64,000 nt of DNA from Myroides marinus (GTDB lineage: Bacteria; Bacteroidota; Bacteroidia; Flavobacteriales; Flavobacteriaceae). The stretch covers positions 248,001 through 312,000 of the forward strand of contig NZ_FNYS01000003.1 in NCBI RefSeq assembly GCF_900109075.1, in the 5' to 3' direction. Under the pieces are notes generated by a model. That model had not been told where the DNA came from, did not search any database, and worked only from the letters and a program-made list of their open reading frames with translations. A program made the translations under genes and the position numbers. Shown piece after piece: positions 1 through 8,913 of the stretch (position 1 is the stretch's first letter; each line of letters opens with the position of its first letter).

Positions 1-440
1 TAAGGCTATTTTATAGTTATTCATTAGTGAGTATAAATGTGTTTGGGGTAAAGATAATGAAGAAAGGGGAATGAACAATGAGGAATGAGAAATGGGCAAT
101 GAGGAATGTTGTCGCAGATTTGTAATTCATGACGACATACGAACGCATATAAGGTACATACGCAATACCTTGCGTGTCACACAAAATGCAAAACATAGCA
201 CGGATTATAAATCCGCACCAACAAGCGAAACAACGAAACAGCAAATACTCAAAGTCAGGAGACTTTGCGTAGCGTAAGGAACGGATTACAAATCCGCTCC
301 AACAAAATCACAAAACAACAAAATCACGAAATAGCAAAAAGACAAAAAAGTAAAACCATATGCCGAAGGCAAACATTCTTCATTCCTCATTCCTCATTCT
401 ACGTTGAATTATTTATCTTTGTTTAAATCAAAAGTTGACA
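1..440. repeat. Intergenic mosaic repeat region (no gene)
   Basis: I see no convincing gene here. Around 70-110 there are tandem copies of a GAATGAGGAATG-like unit. Near-palindromes CGGATTATAAATCCGC (about 201-216) and CGGATTACAAATCCGC (about 281-296) follow, each trailed by an A/C-rich tract of AACAAAAT-like units. At 360-400 an inverted TGCCGAAGGCA segment leads into CATTCCTCATTC units. The same modules recur at 5.8, 6.4, 20.6, 21.4 and 27 kb, so this is a dispersed repeat. Two overlapping open frames on opposite strands (17-244 and 92-277) lie inside the repeats and I regard them as spurious. Confidence 0.7.
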
Positions 441-1250
441 ATGAGTAAAATCGTTTTTATTACAGGAGGTTCTTCTGGTATAGGTAGAAGTGTAGGGGAG
501 TATCTTACACAGCATGGATGTAAAGTATATGGTACAAGTAGAAATCCTGAGCGAGTGACAGATTCAAAGATTCCGTTAGTGAAGTTAGATGTTCGCGATG
601 TAGAGAGTATCAAAGCTGCTATTAAGGAAGTTATAGATATAGAGGGAAGAATAGATGTATTGATTAATAATGCGGGTGTAGGTATTACAGGACCTATTGA
701 AGAGATACCAGCTGAGCATATCCTTAACAATTTTCAGACAAATGTATTTGGGCCGATTGAGGTAATGAAGGCGGTATTGCCATTTATGAGAGAAAGACGT
801 TCTGGATTGATTATCAATGTGACTTCTATTGCTGGATATATGGGATTGCCTTTTAGAGGGATTTACTCTTCATCAAAAGGGGCATTGGAGTTGATTACTG
901 AAGCATTGCGTATGGAGCTAAAGCCATTTAATGTAGAGGTGACTAATGTAGCTCCGGGTGACTTTGCTACTAATATTGCTGCAGGTCGTTATCACGCTCC
1001 TGTATTAGAAGGTTCTGCTTATAAAGAGGTTTATCAGATGTCTTTAGATATGATGGATGAACACGTAGATAGCGGTGGAGATCCTATAGAAATGGCTAAG
1101 GCTATTCACAAAGTTATCAATACGCCTAAACCTAAAGTTCGCTATAAAGTAGGGGAGCCTCTTCAGAAGTTTTCGCTTATTTTAAAGAAGATCTTACCTG
1201 GTAAGATGTATGAGAAGATGCTGATGAATCACTATAAAATCAAAGGATAG
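441..1250 (+). CDS. SDR family NAD(P)-dependent oxidoreductase
   Basis: Classical short-chain dehydrogenase of 269 residues. Visible motifs are the Rossmann cofactor signature TGGSSGIG near residue 8, NNAG near residue 77, the active-site serine in VTSIAGY, the catalytic pair in YSSSK, and the post-catalytic APGDFATNI segment. Length and motifs fit a single-domain cytosolic oxidoreductase; the substrate cannot be told. A TTG six bases upstream would add two residues, but the ATG is preferred. The gene stands alone behind a repeat region, with about 150 bases before the next gene on the same strand. Confidence 0.88.
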   Translation: MSKIVFITGGSSGIGRSVGEYLTQHGCKVYGTSRNPERVTDSKIPLVKLDVRDVESIKAAIKEVIDIEGRIDVLINNAGVGITGPIEEIPAEHILNNFQTNVFGPIEVMKAVLPFMRERRSGLIINVTSIAGYMGLPFRGIYSSSKGALELITEALRMELKPFNVEVTNVAPGDFATNIAAGRYHAPVLEGSAYKEVYQMSLDMMDEHVDSGGDPIEMAKAIHKVINTPKPKVRYKVGEPLQKFSLILKKILPGKMYEKMLMNHYKIKG

Positions 1251-1356
1251 ACAAAGAAATTCTATTACTATTTGGCACTCAGTCAATAGAGGATAATACA
1301 GAGACTATTGCGATAAAAAACTCTCTAATATTCGCTATATTGAGGAATATAAATCG

Positions 1357-1364
1357 TACTTTTG
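1357..1364 (+). promoter_or_regulatory. Putative -7 box for the transaldolase gene
   Basis: TACTTTTG matches the Bacteroidota -7 consensus TAnnTTTG and lies 34 bases before the start codon. No well-spaced -33 TTTG is visible. Confidence 0.45.
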
Positions 1365-1398
1365 GCTTACAACATAACATAATATAAGATATATCATT

Positions 1399-2055
1399 AT
1401 GAAGTTTTTTATTGACACAGCTAATTTGGATCAAATTAGAGAGGCTGAAGCGCTTGGGGTATTAGATGGTGTAACAACTAACCCTTCTTTAATGGCTAAA
1501 GAGGGAATCACAGGAGCAGAAAACATTTTAAATCACTACAAAGCTATTTGTGAAATAGTAGAAGGTGATGTAAGTGCAGAAGTTATTTCTGTAGATTACG
1601 AAGGAATGATTAAGGAAGGGGAGCAATTAGCTGCTTTAAATCCTCAAATCGTAGTTAAATTACCAATGACTAAAGAAGGAGTAAAAGCATGTAAATACTT
1701 TTCTTCTAAAGGGATCAAAACTAATGTAACATTAGTATTCTCTGCTGGACAAGCTTTATTAGCTGCTAAAGCAGGTGCTACTTATGTATCTCCATTTATT
1801 GGAAGATTAGACGATATCTCTACTGATGGATTGATCTTAATCGAGGATATCCGTCTTATCTATGATAACTACGGATTTGAAACTCAAATCTTAGCTGCGT
1901 CTGTACGTCATACTATGCACATCGTTAACTGTGCTAAGTTAGGTGCTGATGTTATGACTGGGCCTTTAAGTGCTATTACAGGACTTTTAAAGCACCCTCT
2001 TACTGATAATGGATTAGCTCAGTTCTTAGCTGACTACGCTAAAGGAAATAAATAA
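1399..2055 (+). CDS. tal: Transaldolase, small TalC/FSA-type
   Basis: A 218-residue class I aldolase of the short transaldolase / fructose-6-phosphate aldolase family, a cytosolic enzyme of the non-oxidative pentose phosphate pathway. The Schiff-base lysine is K87 in VVKLPMT, and TTNPS (26-30) is the phosphate-side motif. Two residues separate the subfamilies: E. coli FSA has Gln59 and Tyr131, while transaldolases have Glu and Phe. Here E61 (SAEV) and F133 (SPFIGR) are the transaldolase pair, so I favour transaldolase over the common name fructose-6-phosphate aldolase. A clear terminator follows. Confidence 0.9.
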   Translation: MKFFIDTANLDQIREAEALGVLDGVTTNPSLMAKEGITGAENILNHYKAICEIVEGDVSAEVISVDYEGMIKEGEQLAALNPQIVVKLPMTKEGVKACKYFSSKGIKTNVTLVFSAGQALLAAKAGATYVSPFIGRLDDISTDGLILIEDIRLIYDNYGFETQILAASVRHTMHIVNCAKLGADVMTGPLSAITGLLKHPLTDNGLAQFLADYAKGNK

Positions 2056-2099
2056 GAAGGTCAAATTTCTTATACACATATTACAAACTACAAACTGAT

Positions 2100-2128
2100 A
2101 AAAAAGGCTACCGAAAGGTGGCCTTTTT
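2100..2128 (+). terminator. Rho-independent terminator after the transaldolase
   Basis: An 11-bp stem, AAAAGGCTACC with GGTGGCCTTTT, closes a GAAA tetraloop and runs into T residues. Confidence 0.85.
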
Positions 2129-2144
2129 TGATGGTGTTATTCTT

Positions 2145-2311
2145 TTACTTTTTTGTCTTGACACCAAAAAGTAACAAAAAAGGTCAAGGCTCTAACTCCT
2201 CAGCGGTCAATTAAGATATAAATTCTTAGAACTAAACAAACTCGCTAATCGCTCAAACACTGTTTAGTTCTTTAGAATTAGTATCTATTGACACTCGCTT
2301 ATACGTTGAGG
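2145..2311. repeat. Paired inverted repeats in an intergenic stretch
   Basis: The 2056-2380 gap holds no gene. After the terminator lies a palindrome (2145-2174) with arms TTACTTTTT and AAAAAGTAA. A long imperfect inverted repeat (2198-2311) follows: arm segments CCTCAGCG, GTCAAT, AGATA, AATTCT and AACTAAACA on the left have counterparts CGTTGAGG, ATTGAC, TATCT, AGAATT and TGTTTAGTT on the right, around a 22-base loop. The arrangement suggests a non-coding mobile repeat (MITE- or REP-like) or a structured RNA. It is not part of the terminator. Confidence 0.6.
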
Positions 2312-2380
2312 CCATAACATCGTTTCACAAGGGTATTTTGGTTGTATAGATAAACTATTTATTAAGATATTTACTTTATT

Positions 2381-2662
2381 ATGGAACATAGTTTTAAAGA
2401 TTTAAAAGAGAGAATTAGGATTAAAAATAATCTGATATCTTCTATAGGAGTGGTGGTAGCGAGTGGAAAAGATGGAGAATACTATGTAGCTATATCTCCT
2501 TCATTTCTAGTAAGTGGTTATGGAGAAACTGAGGGAGCAGCATTAGAAGACTTTAGGTATAATATGAATGTATTTGTAGAAGATTTAAATAAGGTATCTC
2601 TTAAAGAAAAGGTTGAATATCTACAGTCTTTAGGGTTTGATAACCCAGATGTAATTAACTAA
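2381..2662 (+). CDS. Small HicB-like domain protein
   Basis: A 93-residue protein. The segment DGEYYVAISPSF followed by GYGETEGAALEDF resembles the beta-beta-alpha core of HicB-type antitoxins (partial RNase H-like fold), where a Tyr-Tyr-Val strand leads to a Gly-containing loop and an amphipathic helix. No DNA-binding tail is visible and no HicA-like toxin gene is adjacent, so this is an orphan rather than a toxin-antitoxin pair. The assignment rests on pattern similarity only; hypothetical protein is the cautious name. Confidence 0.55.
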   Translation: MEHSFKDLKERIRIKNNLISSIGVVVASGKDGEYYVAISPSFLVSGYGETEGAALEDFRYNMNVFVEDLNKVSLKEKVEYLQSLGFDNPDVIN

Positions 2663-2686
2663 ATAATCATATTGATAATAAATACA

Positions 2687-2714
2687 AAAGCCGAGAACTA
2701 ATCAGTCTCGGCTT
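2687..2714. terminator. Bidirectional terminator
   Basis: AAAGCCGAGA and TCTCGGCTTT form a 10-bp stem between two convergent genes, with T or A runs on both sides, so it can serve both strands. Confidence 0.85.
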
Positions 2715-2726
2715 TGTTATTAAATA

Positions 2727-4919
2727 CTACTTAGTAGTTGGTTTTTCTAGGTAATCGAAGAAGTACTGTGCAATCTTGTCATTTAAGTGTACTCTATCTA
2801 TCCCTTGTACGTTGTGCTCGTGGCTAGGGTATAGGAAGTAGTCTACTTGTTTTTTCGCTTTGATAGCCGCTTCTATAAACTCCATAGAGTGTTGCTGTAC
2901 TACTACGGGATCTTGTGCTCCGTGGATGATTAATAGTTTGTTATTAATCTTATCTGCTTTGTTTAACAAGCTTGTCTTCTCGTAACCAGCTGGGTTTTCA
3001 CTTGGCATGTCCATATAGCGCTCACCATACATAATCTCGTACATTTTCCAGTCCATTACAGGACCACCTGCAACACCTACTTTAAATACTTCAGGATGAG
3101 TAACTGATAGAGTAGTAGTCATAAAACCACCAAAGCTCCATCCGTAAACACCAATCTTATCTTGGTTTACATAAGGTAGAGATTTTAAGTAATCAACTCC
3201 TTTCATTTGGTCCGCCATCTCAGCTTGTCCTAACTGTCTGTGAATTACTTGTTCGAATGCACGACCTCTGTTAAAACTTCCTCTACTGTCTACTGTAAAT
3301 ACAATATAACCGTTCTGAGCCATATAGTTGAAGAATAGGTTAGCTCCACCTAACCAAGTGTTCGTTACTAACTGTGCGTGAGGTCCACCGTATACATATA
3401 CCATTACTGGGTACTTCTTAGTAGCATCAAAGTTAGTAGGGTAGATAATACGAGCGTTAAGTGGTGTCTTACCATCTGCCGCTGTAATTGTCGTAATCTT
3501 CGTTTCAGGCATTGTTACAACACCTTCATAAGGATTCTTAGAAACTAAGATTTCTTTTTCTTTCTTAGATTCTGCATTGACAATAGATACTTTATTAGGA
3601 GTCTCTAGGTTGTTAAACTGATCTAAGAAAAGTGTTTTGTTCTTATTTAGTACAACACTATGTGTTCCTGATAAGGTAGTGATTTGCTCTGTCTTTCCTT
3701 TTTTAAGGTTAGTTTTAAACAGTTGTCTATCTAAACCTTGGTTTGTAACTCCGATGTAATATAAGTTCTTAGCATCATCATCAAAACCTAAGAAATCAGT
3801 CACAATAACATTCTCATGACCTAACTTTTTGATTAGTTTACCATTTGTGTCATATAAAGATAGTTGTCTATATCCATCAGCTTCTGTGAAGTATAGGAAC
3901 TGATCTGTAGTACCAGGTACAAATACTAGGCTGTTATTAGGCTCTGTATATGTCTTAGAACTCTCTTCAAAAAGCGTTTTCTCAAATGCACCCGTAGCTA
4001 CATTGTATTGGTTTACTTTTAAGTGATTTTGCTCTCTATTAAGTACTCCTACATATACATAGTTACCTGAAGGATCCCAAGTAACCATTGTTAAGAATTG
4101 GTCTGCTTCTCCAGTTTGTAATGTAACTTTTTTACCAGTATATACATCGTATACCACTAATGATACTTGCTCATTAGCCATACCAGCCATAGGGTATTTG
4201 ATGTTTTTAACTTCAGCTACACGCTCACTCCACTGAATAATAGGGTAAGAGGTAACCATGCTTTGGTCTTTTCTATAGTAAAGTAATTGGTCTTGTTTTG
4301 GGCTCCACCACATTCCTTTATTGATACCAAACTCGTTTCTATGTGTATCACTACTACCATTGATAATATCTAGAGCAGGATCATTTGTAATTTGAACATC
4401 ACCTCCTTTATTAGTAGAGATTACAATGTTGTTATCTTTAAGCCAAGCGATATGATCTCCATTGCGAGAGATGATTTGCTGTGCACCTTGAGCATCAAAT
4501 TTGAATGAATTAACTACTTTCTTATCTGCTAGATTAACTTTGAAGTAATACTTTAACTTATTAGTAGATTCATTTACGTAAAACTCTACCTCATTGTCGT
4601 TTAACCAAGTTAAGTTAGTAGGTATTATTCTTAGTTTAAATGTACTTCCTTTAGCAGAAGTATTGATAATCTCTTCTAATTGTTTAACTGTTAGAGCAGT
4701 TTGAGATTCCCATTTATTAGCTTGACTTTTGATTAAAAGACTATCTCTGTTCTTAGTTACGAAACTTAAAGTATTGTCGTTTTTCCAAGAAGGCTGAAGA
4801 ATTCTCTCTGTAGCAAATTGTCCACCAAGACCCATAGTAGCCTCAGTCATATTGAAGTTGCGCTGTGCAAACATCATATTACCTGCTATCAAAAAGAATA
4901 ATAATGATTTGTTCTTCAT
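2727..4919 (-). CDS. S9 family dipeptidyl peptidase IV-like serine peptidase, secreted
   Basis: A 730-residue prolyl oligopeptidase-family enzyme. The N-terminal MKNKSLLFFLIAG followed by a hydrophobic stretch and FAQ is a signal peptide, so the enzyme should act in the periplasm or at the outer membrane. Residues about 40-470 form the beta-propeller half (DPPIV N-terminal type). The C-terminal alpha/beta hydrolase carries S595 in GWSFGG, D670 in GAQDPVV and H702 in SHEH, a complete triad. The likely role is release of N-terminal X-Pro dipeptides from peptides taken up as food. An in-frame TTG/ATG extension of 32 residues upstream was rejected because it would bury the signal peptide. Confidence 0.92.
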   Translation of the reverse strand: MKNKSLLFFLIAGNMMFAQRNFNMTEATMGLGGQFATERILQPSWKNDNTLSFVTKNRDSLLIKSQANKWESQTALTVKQLEEIINTSAKGSTFKLRIIPTNLTWLNDNEVEFYVNESTNKLKYYFKVNLADKKVVNSFKFDAQGAQQIISRNGDHIAWLKDNNIVISTNKGGDVQITNDPALDIINGSSDTHRNEFGINKGMWWSPKQDQLLYYRKDQSMVTSYPIIQWSERVAEVKNIKYPMAGMANEQVSLVVYDVYTGKKVTLQTGEADQFLTMVTWDPSGNYVYVGVLNREQNHLKVNQYNVATGAFEKTLFEESSKTYTEPNNSLVFVPGTTDQFLYFTEADGYRQLSLYDTNGKLIKKLGHENVIVTDFLGFDDDAKNLYYIGVTNQGLDRQLFKTNLKKGKTEQITTLSGTHSVVLNKNKTLFLDQFNNLETPNKVSIVNAESKKEKEILVSKNPYEGVVTMPETKITTITAADGKTPLNARIIYPTNFDATKKYPVMVYVYGGPHAQLVTNTWLGGANLFFNYMAQNGYIVFTVDSRGSFNRGRAFEQVIHRQLGQAEMADQMKGVDYLKSLPYVNQDKIGVYGWSFGGFMTTTLSVTHPEVFKVGVAGGPVMDWKMYEIMYGERYMDMPSENPAGYEKTSLLNKADKINNKLLIIHGAQDPVVVQQHSMEFIEAAIKAKKQVDYFLYPSHEHNVQGIDRVHLNDKIAQYFFDYLEKPTTK

Positions 4920-5078
4920 AATTGTTATAGTTGTTTTTACGGTCGCTAATTTAAATCCAAATACGTCATTAGCCAAATGATGTTTGAAAATTCTGCCAAT
5001 AAGCCTTTCTGACAATAGAAGAATAGTTCTTTTTTTATATCTTTAAATCTCAAAAATATATAACCAAAAGAAGAGTAT

Positions 5079-5774
5079 ATGCAAAAAGTAGTTTATATAA
5101 CAGGAGGTACTAAAGGTATCGGTAAAGGAGTAGCTAAAGCGCTATTAGACAACGGGTATAAAGTAGCTGTGTCAGGGCGTAATATTGAGGCTGTGAAAGA
5201 AGCTATTCAGGACTTAGGACATGGTGATAATATCTTAGCTATTCAGTCAGATGTACGTAATTATAGTGATGAAGAGTCTGCAGTAGCACAGATAGTAGAG
5301 AAGTTCGGTCGTTTAGACATCGTTATCGCTAATGCAGGTGTAGGTATATTCTCTTCTGTAGAGGATATGAGTTTAGAAGATTGGAATACAATGATAGACA
5401 CTAATCTTACAGGAGTATTTCATACACTAAAGGCTTCTGTTAAGCAGTTAAAACAGAATAAAGGGTACTATATCAGTATCGCTAGTTTGGCGGGGATTAA
5501 CTTCTTCGCTAACGGTAGCGGATATAACGCTAGTAAGTTTGGTGTTGTTGGTTTTACACAAGCTGCAATGCTAGATCTTAGAAATGCAGATGTAAAGGTA
5601 ACTACAATCCTTCCAGGCTCTGTATCTACTAACTTTAATAATCACGAACCTTCTGATGCTGATCACTGGAAGATACAGCCTGAGGATATGGGACAGATGG
5701 TAGTGGATATATTAGCAATGAATCCTCGTGTATTACCAAGTAAAATAGAGGTGAGACCAACTAAGGTTAATTAG
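5079..5774 (+). CDS. SDR family oxidoreductase (3-ketoacyl-ACP reductase-like)
   Basis: A 231-residue short-chain dehydrogenase: TGGTKGIG near residue 8, NAGVG near residue 88, catalytic serine in SIASLAG, and YNASK as the Tyr-x-x-x-Lys pair. It resembles FabG-like and general SDR enzymes, but the gene stands alone outside any fatty-acid operon, so a carbonyl reductase of unknown substrate is the safe call. It diverges from the dipeptidyl peptidase gene, and the intergenic space is short. Confidence 0.87.
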   Translation: MQKVVYITGGTKGIGKGVAKALLDNGYKVAVSGRNIEAVKEAIQDLGHGDNILAIQSDVRNYSDEESAVAQIVEKFGRLDIVIANAGVGIFSSVEDMSLEDWNTMIDTNLTGVFHTLKASVKQLKQNKGYYISIASLAGINFFANGSGYNASKFGVVGFTQAAMLDLRNADVKVTTILPGSVSTNFNNHEPSDADHWKIQPEDMGQMVVDILAMNPRVLPSKIEVRPTKVN

Positions 5775-6000
5775 GTTTACAGTTGACTGTTAACGGTTTT
5801 TGCCTACGGCATTAATAGACTAGGATTGTGGATTTATAGGATGCGATCCTTCCTGTCGTCAGGATGATAAACGTACTTTGAATAAGTTTACAGCAAACGG
5901 TTTACAGTTCCGTGCAGAGAGCGTAATTAGTAATTACAATTATGCTGTATGCAACCATAAAACCATGAAAAAATAATATCCACGAAAAAACAAAAAAACA
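5775..6000. repeat. Intergenic mosaic repeat
   Basis: Contains TTTTGCCTACGGCATTA (5797-5814), the same module seen at 6448-6466 and 26981-26996 and inverted near 360. It also has two related AGTTTACAG-like segments and an A/C-rich tail before the DoxX gene. No gene is visible. Confidence 0.55.
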
Positions 6001-6005
6001 TAACT

Positions 6006-6410
6006 ATGAATGCAGATTTTGGAAAGTTCCTTTTAAGACTTGGCGTTGGAGGATTAATGATATTTCACGGAATACATAAGTTGATTCACGGTCACGACTT
6101 TATTATTAATCAATTGAAAGCACATAATTTACCTGAGTTATTGTGGATTGGTGTGCCAATCGGAGAGATTATAGCTCCAATCTTTTTAATTGTTGGTTTT
6201 GCTACGCGTATCTCTGCATCTATTGTAGCGTTTACGATGTTTATGTCTTTATTCTTAGTAAAAGGAATGGGGAGCTTTGGTTTAGATCCAAATACAGGTG
6301 GGGTATTAGCAGAGTTGAATTTATTGTATTTATTATCTGCTTTGGCTATTGCTTTTATTGGGCCTGGTACTATTCGCTTTTACAAAGGGAAAAAAGGAAT
6401 ATGGGTGTAG
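6006..6410 (+). CDS. DoxX family membrane protein
   Basis: A 134-residue protein with four predicted membrane segments (about 8-25, 45-65, 70-90 and 98-120). The start, LLRLGVGGLMIFHGIHKLIH, is typical of the DoxX family, as are the IGVPIGEIIAPIFLIVGF segment and the Gly/Pro-rich end before a basic tail. DoxX proteins are inner-membrane proteins linked to redox stress or terminal-oxidase accessory roles; the function is not settled. The gene lies between two repeat segments with no operon partner. Confidence 0.85.
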   Translation: MNADFGKFLLRLGVGGLMIFHGIHKLIHGHDFIINQLKAHNLPELLWIGVPIGEIIAPIFLIVGFATRISASIVAFTMFMSLFLVKGMGSFGLDPNTGGVLAELNLLYLLSALAIAFIGPGTIRFYKGKKGIWV

Positions 6411-6414
6411 TTTT

Positions 6415-6570
6415 TAATTAAGAATTTAAAATGAAGAATTAAGAATGTTTTGCCTTTCGGCATTATGCACATTCTATATCAATGTAGGGGCGGATTGCAA
6501 TCCGCCCTTTTATATTCAATTGCAAATCCCTTTCAACAAACAAAAGAACAAAATCACGAAAAAACAAAAA
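6415..6570. repeat. Intergenic mosaic repeat with perfect palindrome
   Basis: AAGAATTTAAAATGAAGAAT-type units lead into TTTGCCTTTCGGCATTA (6449-6465). A perfect 20-base palindrome, GGGCGGATTGCAATCCGCCC (6488-6507), follows, then an AACAAAAT-type A/C-rich tract. The module order matches the other mosaics in this window. Confidence 0.6.
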
Positions 6571-6579
6571 CATAACAAA

Positions 6580-6963
6580 ATGAGAGTATCATTTGACTTT
6601 GATGGAACCTTAACAGAGAACATAGTACAAGGGTACGCTAAAGAATTAGTGACTAAAGGAATTGATGTATTTATCGTTACTGGTAGATATAATGAGCTAT
6701 TGCGTGTGATGAATGGAAGTAAAACTAATGAAGATTTATTTGCTTTAGCGGATGAAATAGGTATTGAGCATAAGCATATCGTGTTTACTAATCGAGCAGA
6801 TAAAAGCTATACGATAGGTGGAAGTGGGCTTATTTGGCATTTAGACGATGATTTAAACGCTTTAAATGATATTAATAGGTATTCTGACGTTAAAGGAGTT
6901 TGGATAGGAGATAGCGATTGGAAAGAACGTTGCAATGAATTACTTACAGAGGTTGGTCTTTAG
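6580..6963 (+). CDS. Small HAD-like hydrolase
   Basis: A 127-residue protein opening with VSFDFDGTLTEN, the HAD motif I with D6 and D8. IVTGR is a plausible motif II (Thr), and HLDDD plus WIGDSDW supply late acidic residues of the motif IV type. The cap domain is minimal, as in short HAD phosphatases. The start at 6580 was chosen because the longer open frame begins inside the repeat region and its extra 45 residues are repeat translation. The substrate is unknown. Confidence 0.7.
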   Translation: MRVSFDFDGTLTENIVQGYAKELVTKGIDVFIVTGRYNELLRVMNGSKTNEDLFALADEIGIEHKHIVFTNRADKSYTIGGSGLIWHLDDDLNALNDINRYSDVKGVWIGDSDWKERCNELLTEVGL

Positions 6964-6967
6964 TTTC

Positions 6968-7588
6968 TTATTTTTTCTTTAATACTACTAAGCGCTCAGT
7001 GAGAGTAATTACTTCATAATTAAAGTATTCAGCAATATATTCAAAAGTCTTAAATGTATAGATAAATACATGTGTTAAGTCTTTTCTGTAATACCAATTC
7101 TTAAAGTCAGTTTGATTGTTGTATAGATGTGTTTTGATAATTAAGATTCCTCTTCGTTTAAGAATACTACTTAATTTCTTTATTTCCTCTAATGGATTAT
7201 AGAAGTGTTCAAATACTTCGCAACTAAAGATATAATCATATTGATAGTGTAGGTATGCTGTATCTGGGTGAAAGTAAGGGTCATATAGGTTTACTTTATA
7301 CCCTTTCTCTACTAGTTGCTTAGTAATAACAGGTCCTTTACCACAACCATAATCAAGTCCTAGCATATCTGGTGTACAGTTCTCTAATACTGCATTAGTA
7401 ACAGGAGCAGTAAAGTTCTGATAACCGATATCATTTACATCATTATTATGACATTCATAATGATTTTTCTCCTTTTCGGAATTAAAATAATGTACCTCAT
7501 CTTTTAGATAAGCCTCACAAGTAGAACAGAAATAATATTCATCATCTATTTTATTAACTAAAGGCGTATGGCAAAGGGTACAGTTCAT
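6968..7588 (-). CDS. Class I SAM-dependent methyltransferase with N-terminal zinc ribbon
   Basis: 206 residues. The N-terminus carries paired CxxC motifs (C3/C6 and C21/C24), a small zinc ribbon. A Rossmann methyltransferase follows, with motif I LGLDYGCGKGP at about residue 82, an acidic strand end VNLYDPYF, and an FEHFYNPLEEI segment typical of the UbiE/COQ5-like and Methyltransf_23 group. The zinc ribbon suggests a nucleic-acid or protein substrate, but this is inference. It is convergent with the HAD-like gene, with only 4 bases between the stop codons. Confidence 0.8.
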   Translation of the reverse strand: MNCTLCHTPLVNKIDDEYYFCSTCEAYLKDEVHYFNSEKEKNHYECHNNDVNDIGYQNFTAPVTNAVLENCTPDMLGLDYGCGKGPVITKQLVEKGYKVNLYDPYFHPDTAYLHYQYDYIFSCEVFEHFYNPLEEIKKLSSILKRRGILIIKTHLYNNQTDFKNWYYRKDLTHVFIYTFKTFEYIAEYFNYEVITLTERLVVLKKK

Positions 7589-7784
7589 GTGTGAAAAGTC
7601 TTATTTTATTGAGAGACGAAAGTACATGTTTTTCTTTTAATTAAGAAGATTCTTCTAAACTGTATCTTCATCTATAGAGTGTGCCTTTTGAGGAGCAGTT
7701 TTTGTCTCTTAGTGTAATCCACTATTTAGATTCTATCATCTAAAGTATCTTTTTTATACTTTCGTTTGCAATAAACACAACAAT

Positions 7785-8324
7785 ATGACAGAGAATATAG
7801 AATTGCTAAGGTATCCTATTGGTGAGTTTGTAATGCCTAAAGTTATTACAGATAAACAACTTGCTGAGTGGATTAGGACAATAGAGGAGTTTCCAAAACA
7901 AATTAAACAAGAGGTCGAAGGACTTTCTGATAAAGATCTTGAGAAGCGATATAGACCTGGAGGCTGGACCATAAGACAAGTCGTGCATCACTGTGCAGAT
8001 AGTCATATGAATAGTTTGACAAGATTTAAACTAGCATTGACAGAAGAACAGCCTATAATCAAACCTTATGCAGAGCATCTATGGGCAGAGTTAACAGATT
8101 CTAAATTACCTATAGAGAGTTCTTTGGCTGTTTTAGAGGGACTGCATTTTAGATGGGCAGTATTGCTCAAAAGTTTATCTAATACAGAACTAGATAGAAC
8201 ATTTATTCATCCTGCTAATCATGAAATAGTTTCTTTAAGAGTGAATATAGGAATCTATGCTTGGCACTGTAACCACCATCTCAATCATATTATCAACGCT
8301 AAACAATATAACTATTATGAATAA
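7785..8324 (+). CDS. DinB/YfiT family metal-dependent hydrolase (putative thiol transferase)
   Basis: A 179-residue four-helix protein of the DinB superfamily, YfiT branch. RYRPGGWTIRQVVHHCADSH contains the first metal-binding histidine cluster, and WHCNHHLNHI near the C-terminus provides the others. In Firmicutes YfiT-like proteins are annotated as bacillithiol transferases; the thiol used in this organism is unknown. The last codons overlap the start of the following acetyltransferase by 8 bases, indicating translational coupling. Confidence 0.85.
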   Translation: MTENIELLRYPIGEFVMPKVITDKQLAEWIRTIEEFPKQIKQEVEGLSDKDLEKRYRPGGWTIRQVVHHCADSHMNSLTRFKLALTEEQPIIKPYAEHLWAELTDSKLPIESSLAVLEGLHFRWAVLLKSLSNTELDRTFIHPANHEIVSLRVNIGIYAWHCNHHLNHIINAKQYNYYE

Positions 8325-8913
8325 TTCATGGATACCATATCCTTTAGTATTAGAAGGAAATATAGTCAAATTAGTGCCTTTAGAAGAGCATCATTTAGAA
8401 GAATTGTATAAGGTAAGTTCGGATAAGGAGTTGTGGAGGTTAGTACCTACAGATTGTTCAGATAGAGATACTTTTTATGCAAATTATAGAAATGTTTTAG
8501 CTGCAAGAGATAGGGGGGGACAATATCCATTTGTAATCTTAGATAAAGAGACTAATGCTATTATTGGTTCTACGCGTTTCTTTGAGATGTATGAAGCCGA
8601 TAAAAAGCTAGAAATAGGTTGGACGTGGATTACACAAGGATATTGGGGGACAGTAGTAAACTTAGAGTGTAAATTACTATTGTTGACGTATTGTTTTGAA
8701 ACACTAAAGGTTAATAGAGTTCAACTTAAGACTAAGGATGATAATATACGTTCTAGAAATGCTATTGAGAAGATAGGAGGAGTATTTGAAGGTGTTCTTA
8801 GAAAAGATAAAATACAGAATGATGGGACTACTCGAAATGCTGCTTATTACAGTATTCTTGATAATGAATGGAAAATTGCGAAGAACAAGATAGAGAGTTT
8901 GATTAATAGATAG
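8317..8913 (+). CDS. GNAT family N-acetyltransferase (RimJ/RimL-like)
   Basis: 198 residues. The opening (LVLEGNIVKLVPLEEHHLEE), IGWTWITQGYWG in the middle and RSRNAIEKIGGVFEG later fit the Acetyltransf_3 type that acetylates protein N-termini or small molecules with acetyl-CoA. The start at 8317 overlaps the end of the upstream gene; a longer frame beginning at 8257 would lie inside that gene and adds a non-conserved extension. Confidence 0.83.
   Translation: MNNSWIPYPLVLEGNIVKLVPLEEHHLEELYKVSSDKELWRLVPTDCSDRDTFYANYRNVLAARDRGGQYPFVILDKETNAIIGSTRFFEMYEADKKLEIGWTWITQGYWGTVVNLECKLLLLTYCFETLKVNRVQLKTKDDNIRSRNAIEKIGGVFEGVLRKDKIQNDGTTRNAAYYSILDNEWKIAKNKIESLINR

Noticed and set aside
17..277. Overlapping short open frames on both strands at the window start
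   Set aside because: Both lie in tandem-repeat and palindromic sequence and overlap each other; no sign of coding.
2381..2662. HicAB toxin-antitoxin system
   Set aside because: Only a HicB-like domain is present; no small HicA-like gene is adjacent on either side.
4920..5015. 32-residue N-terminal extension of the dipeptidyl peptidase
   Set aside because: It would place the signal peptide internally; the ATG at 4919 gives a normal signal sequence.
6445..6579. N-terminal extension of the HAD-like gene
   Set aside because: The extra 45 residues translate repeat sequence; the ATG at 6580 starts exactly at the conserved domain.
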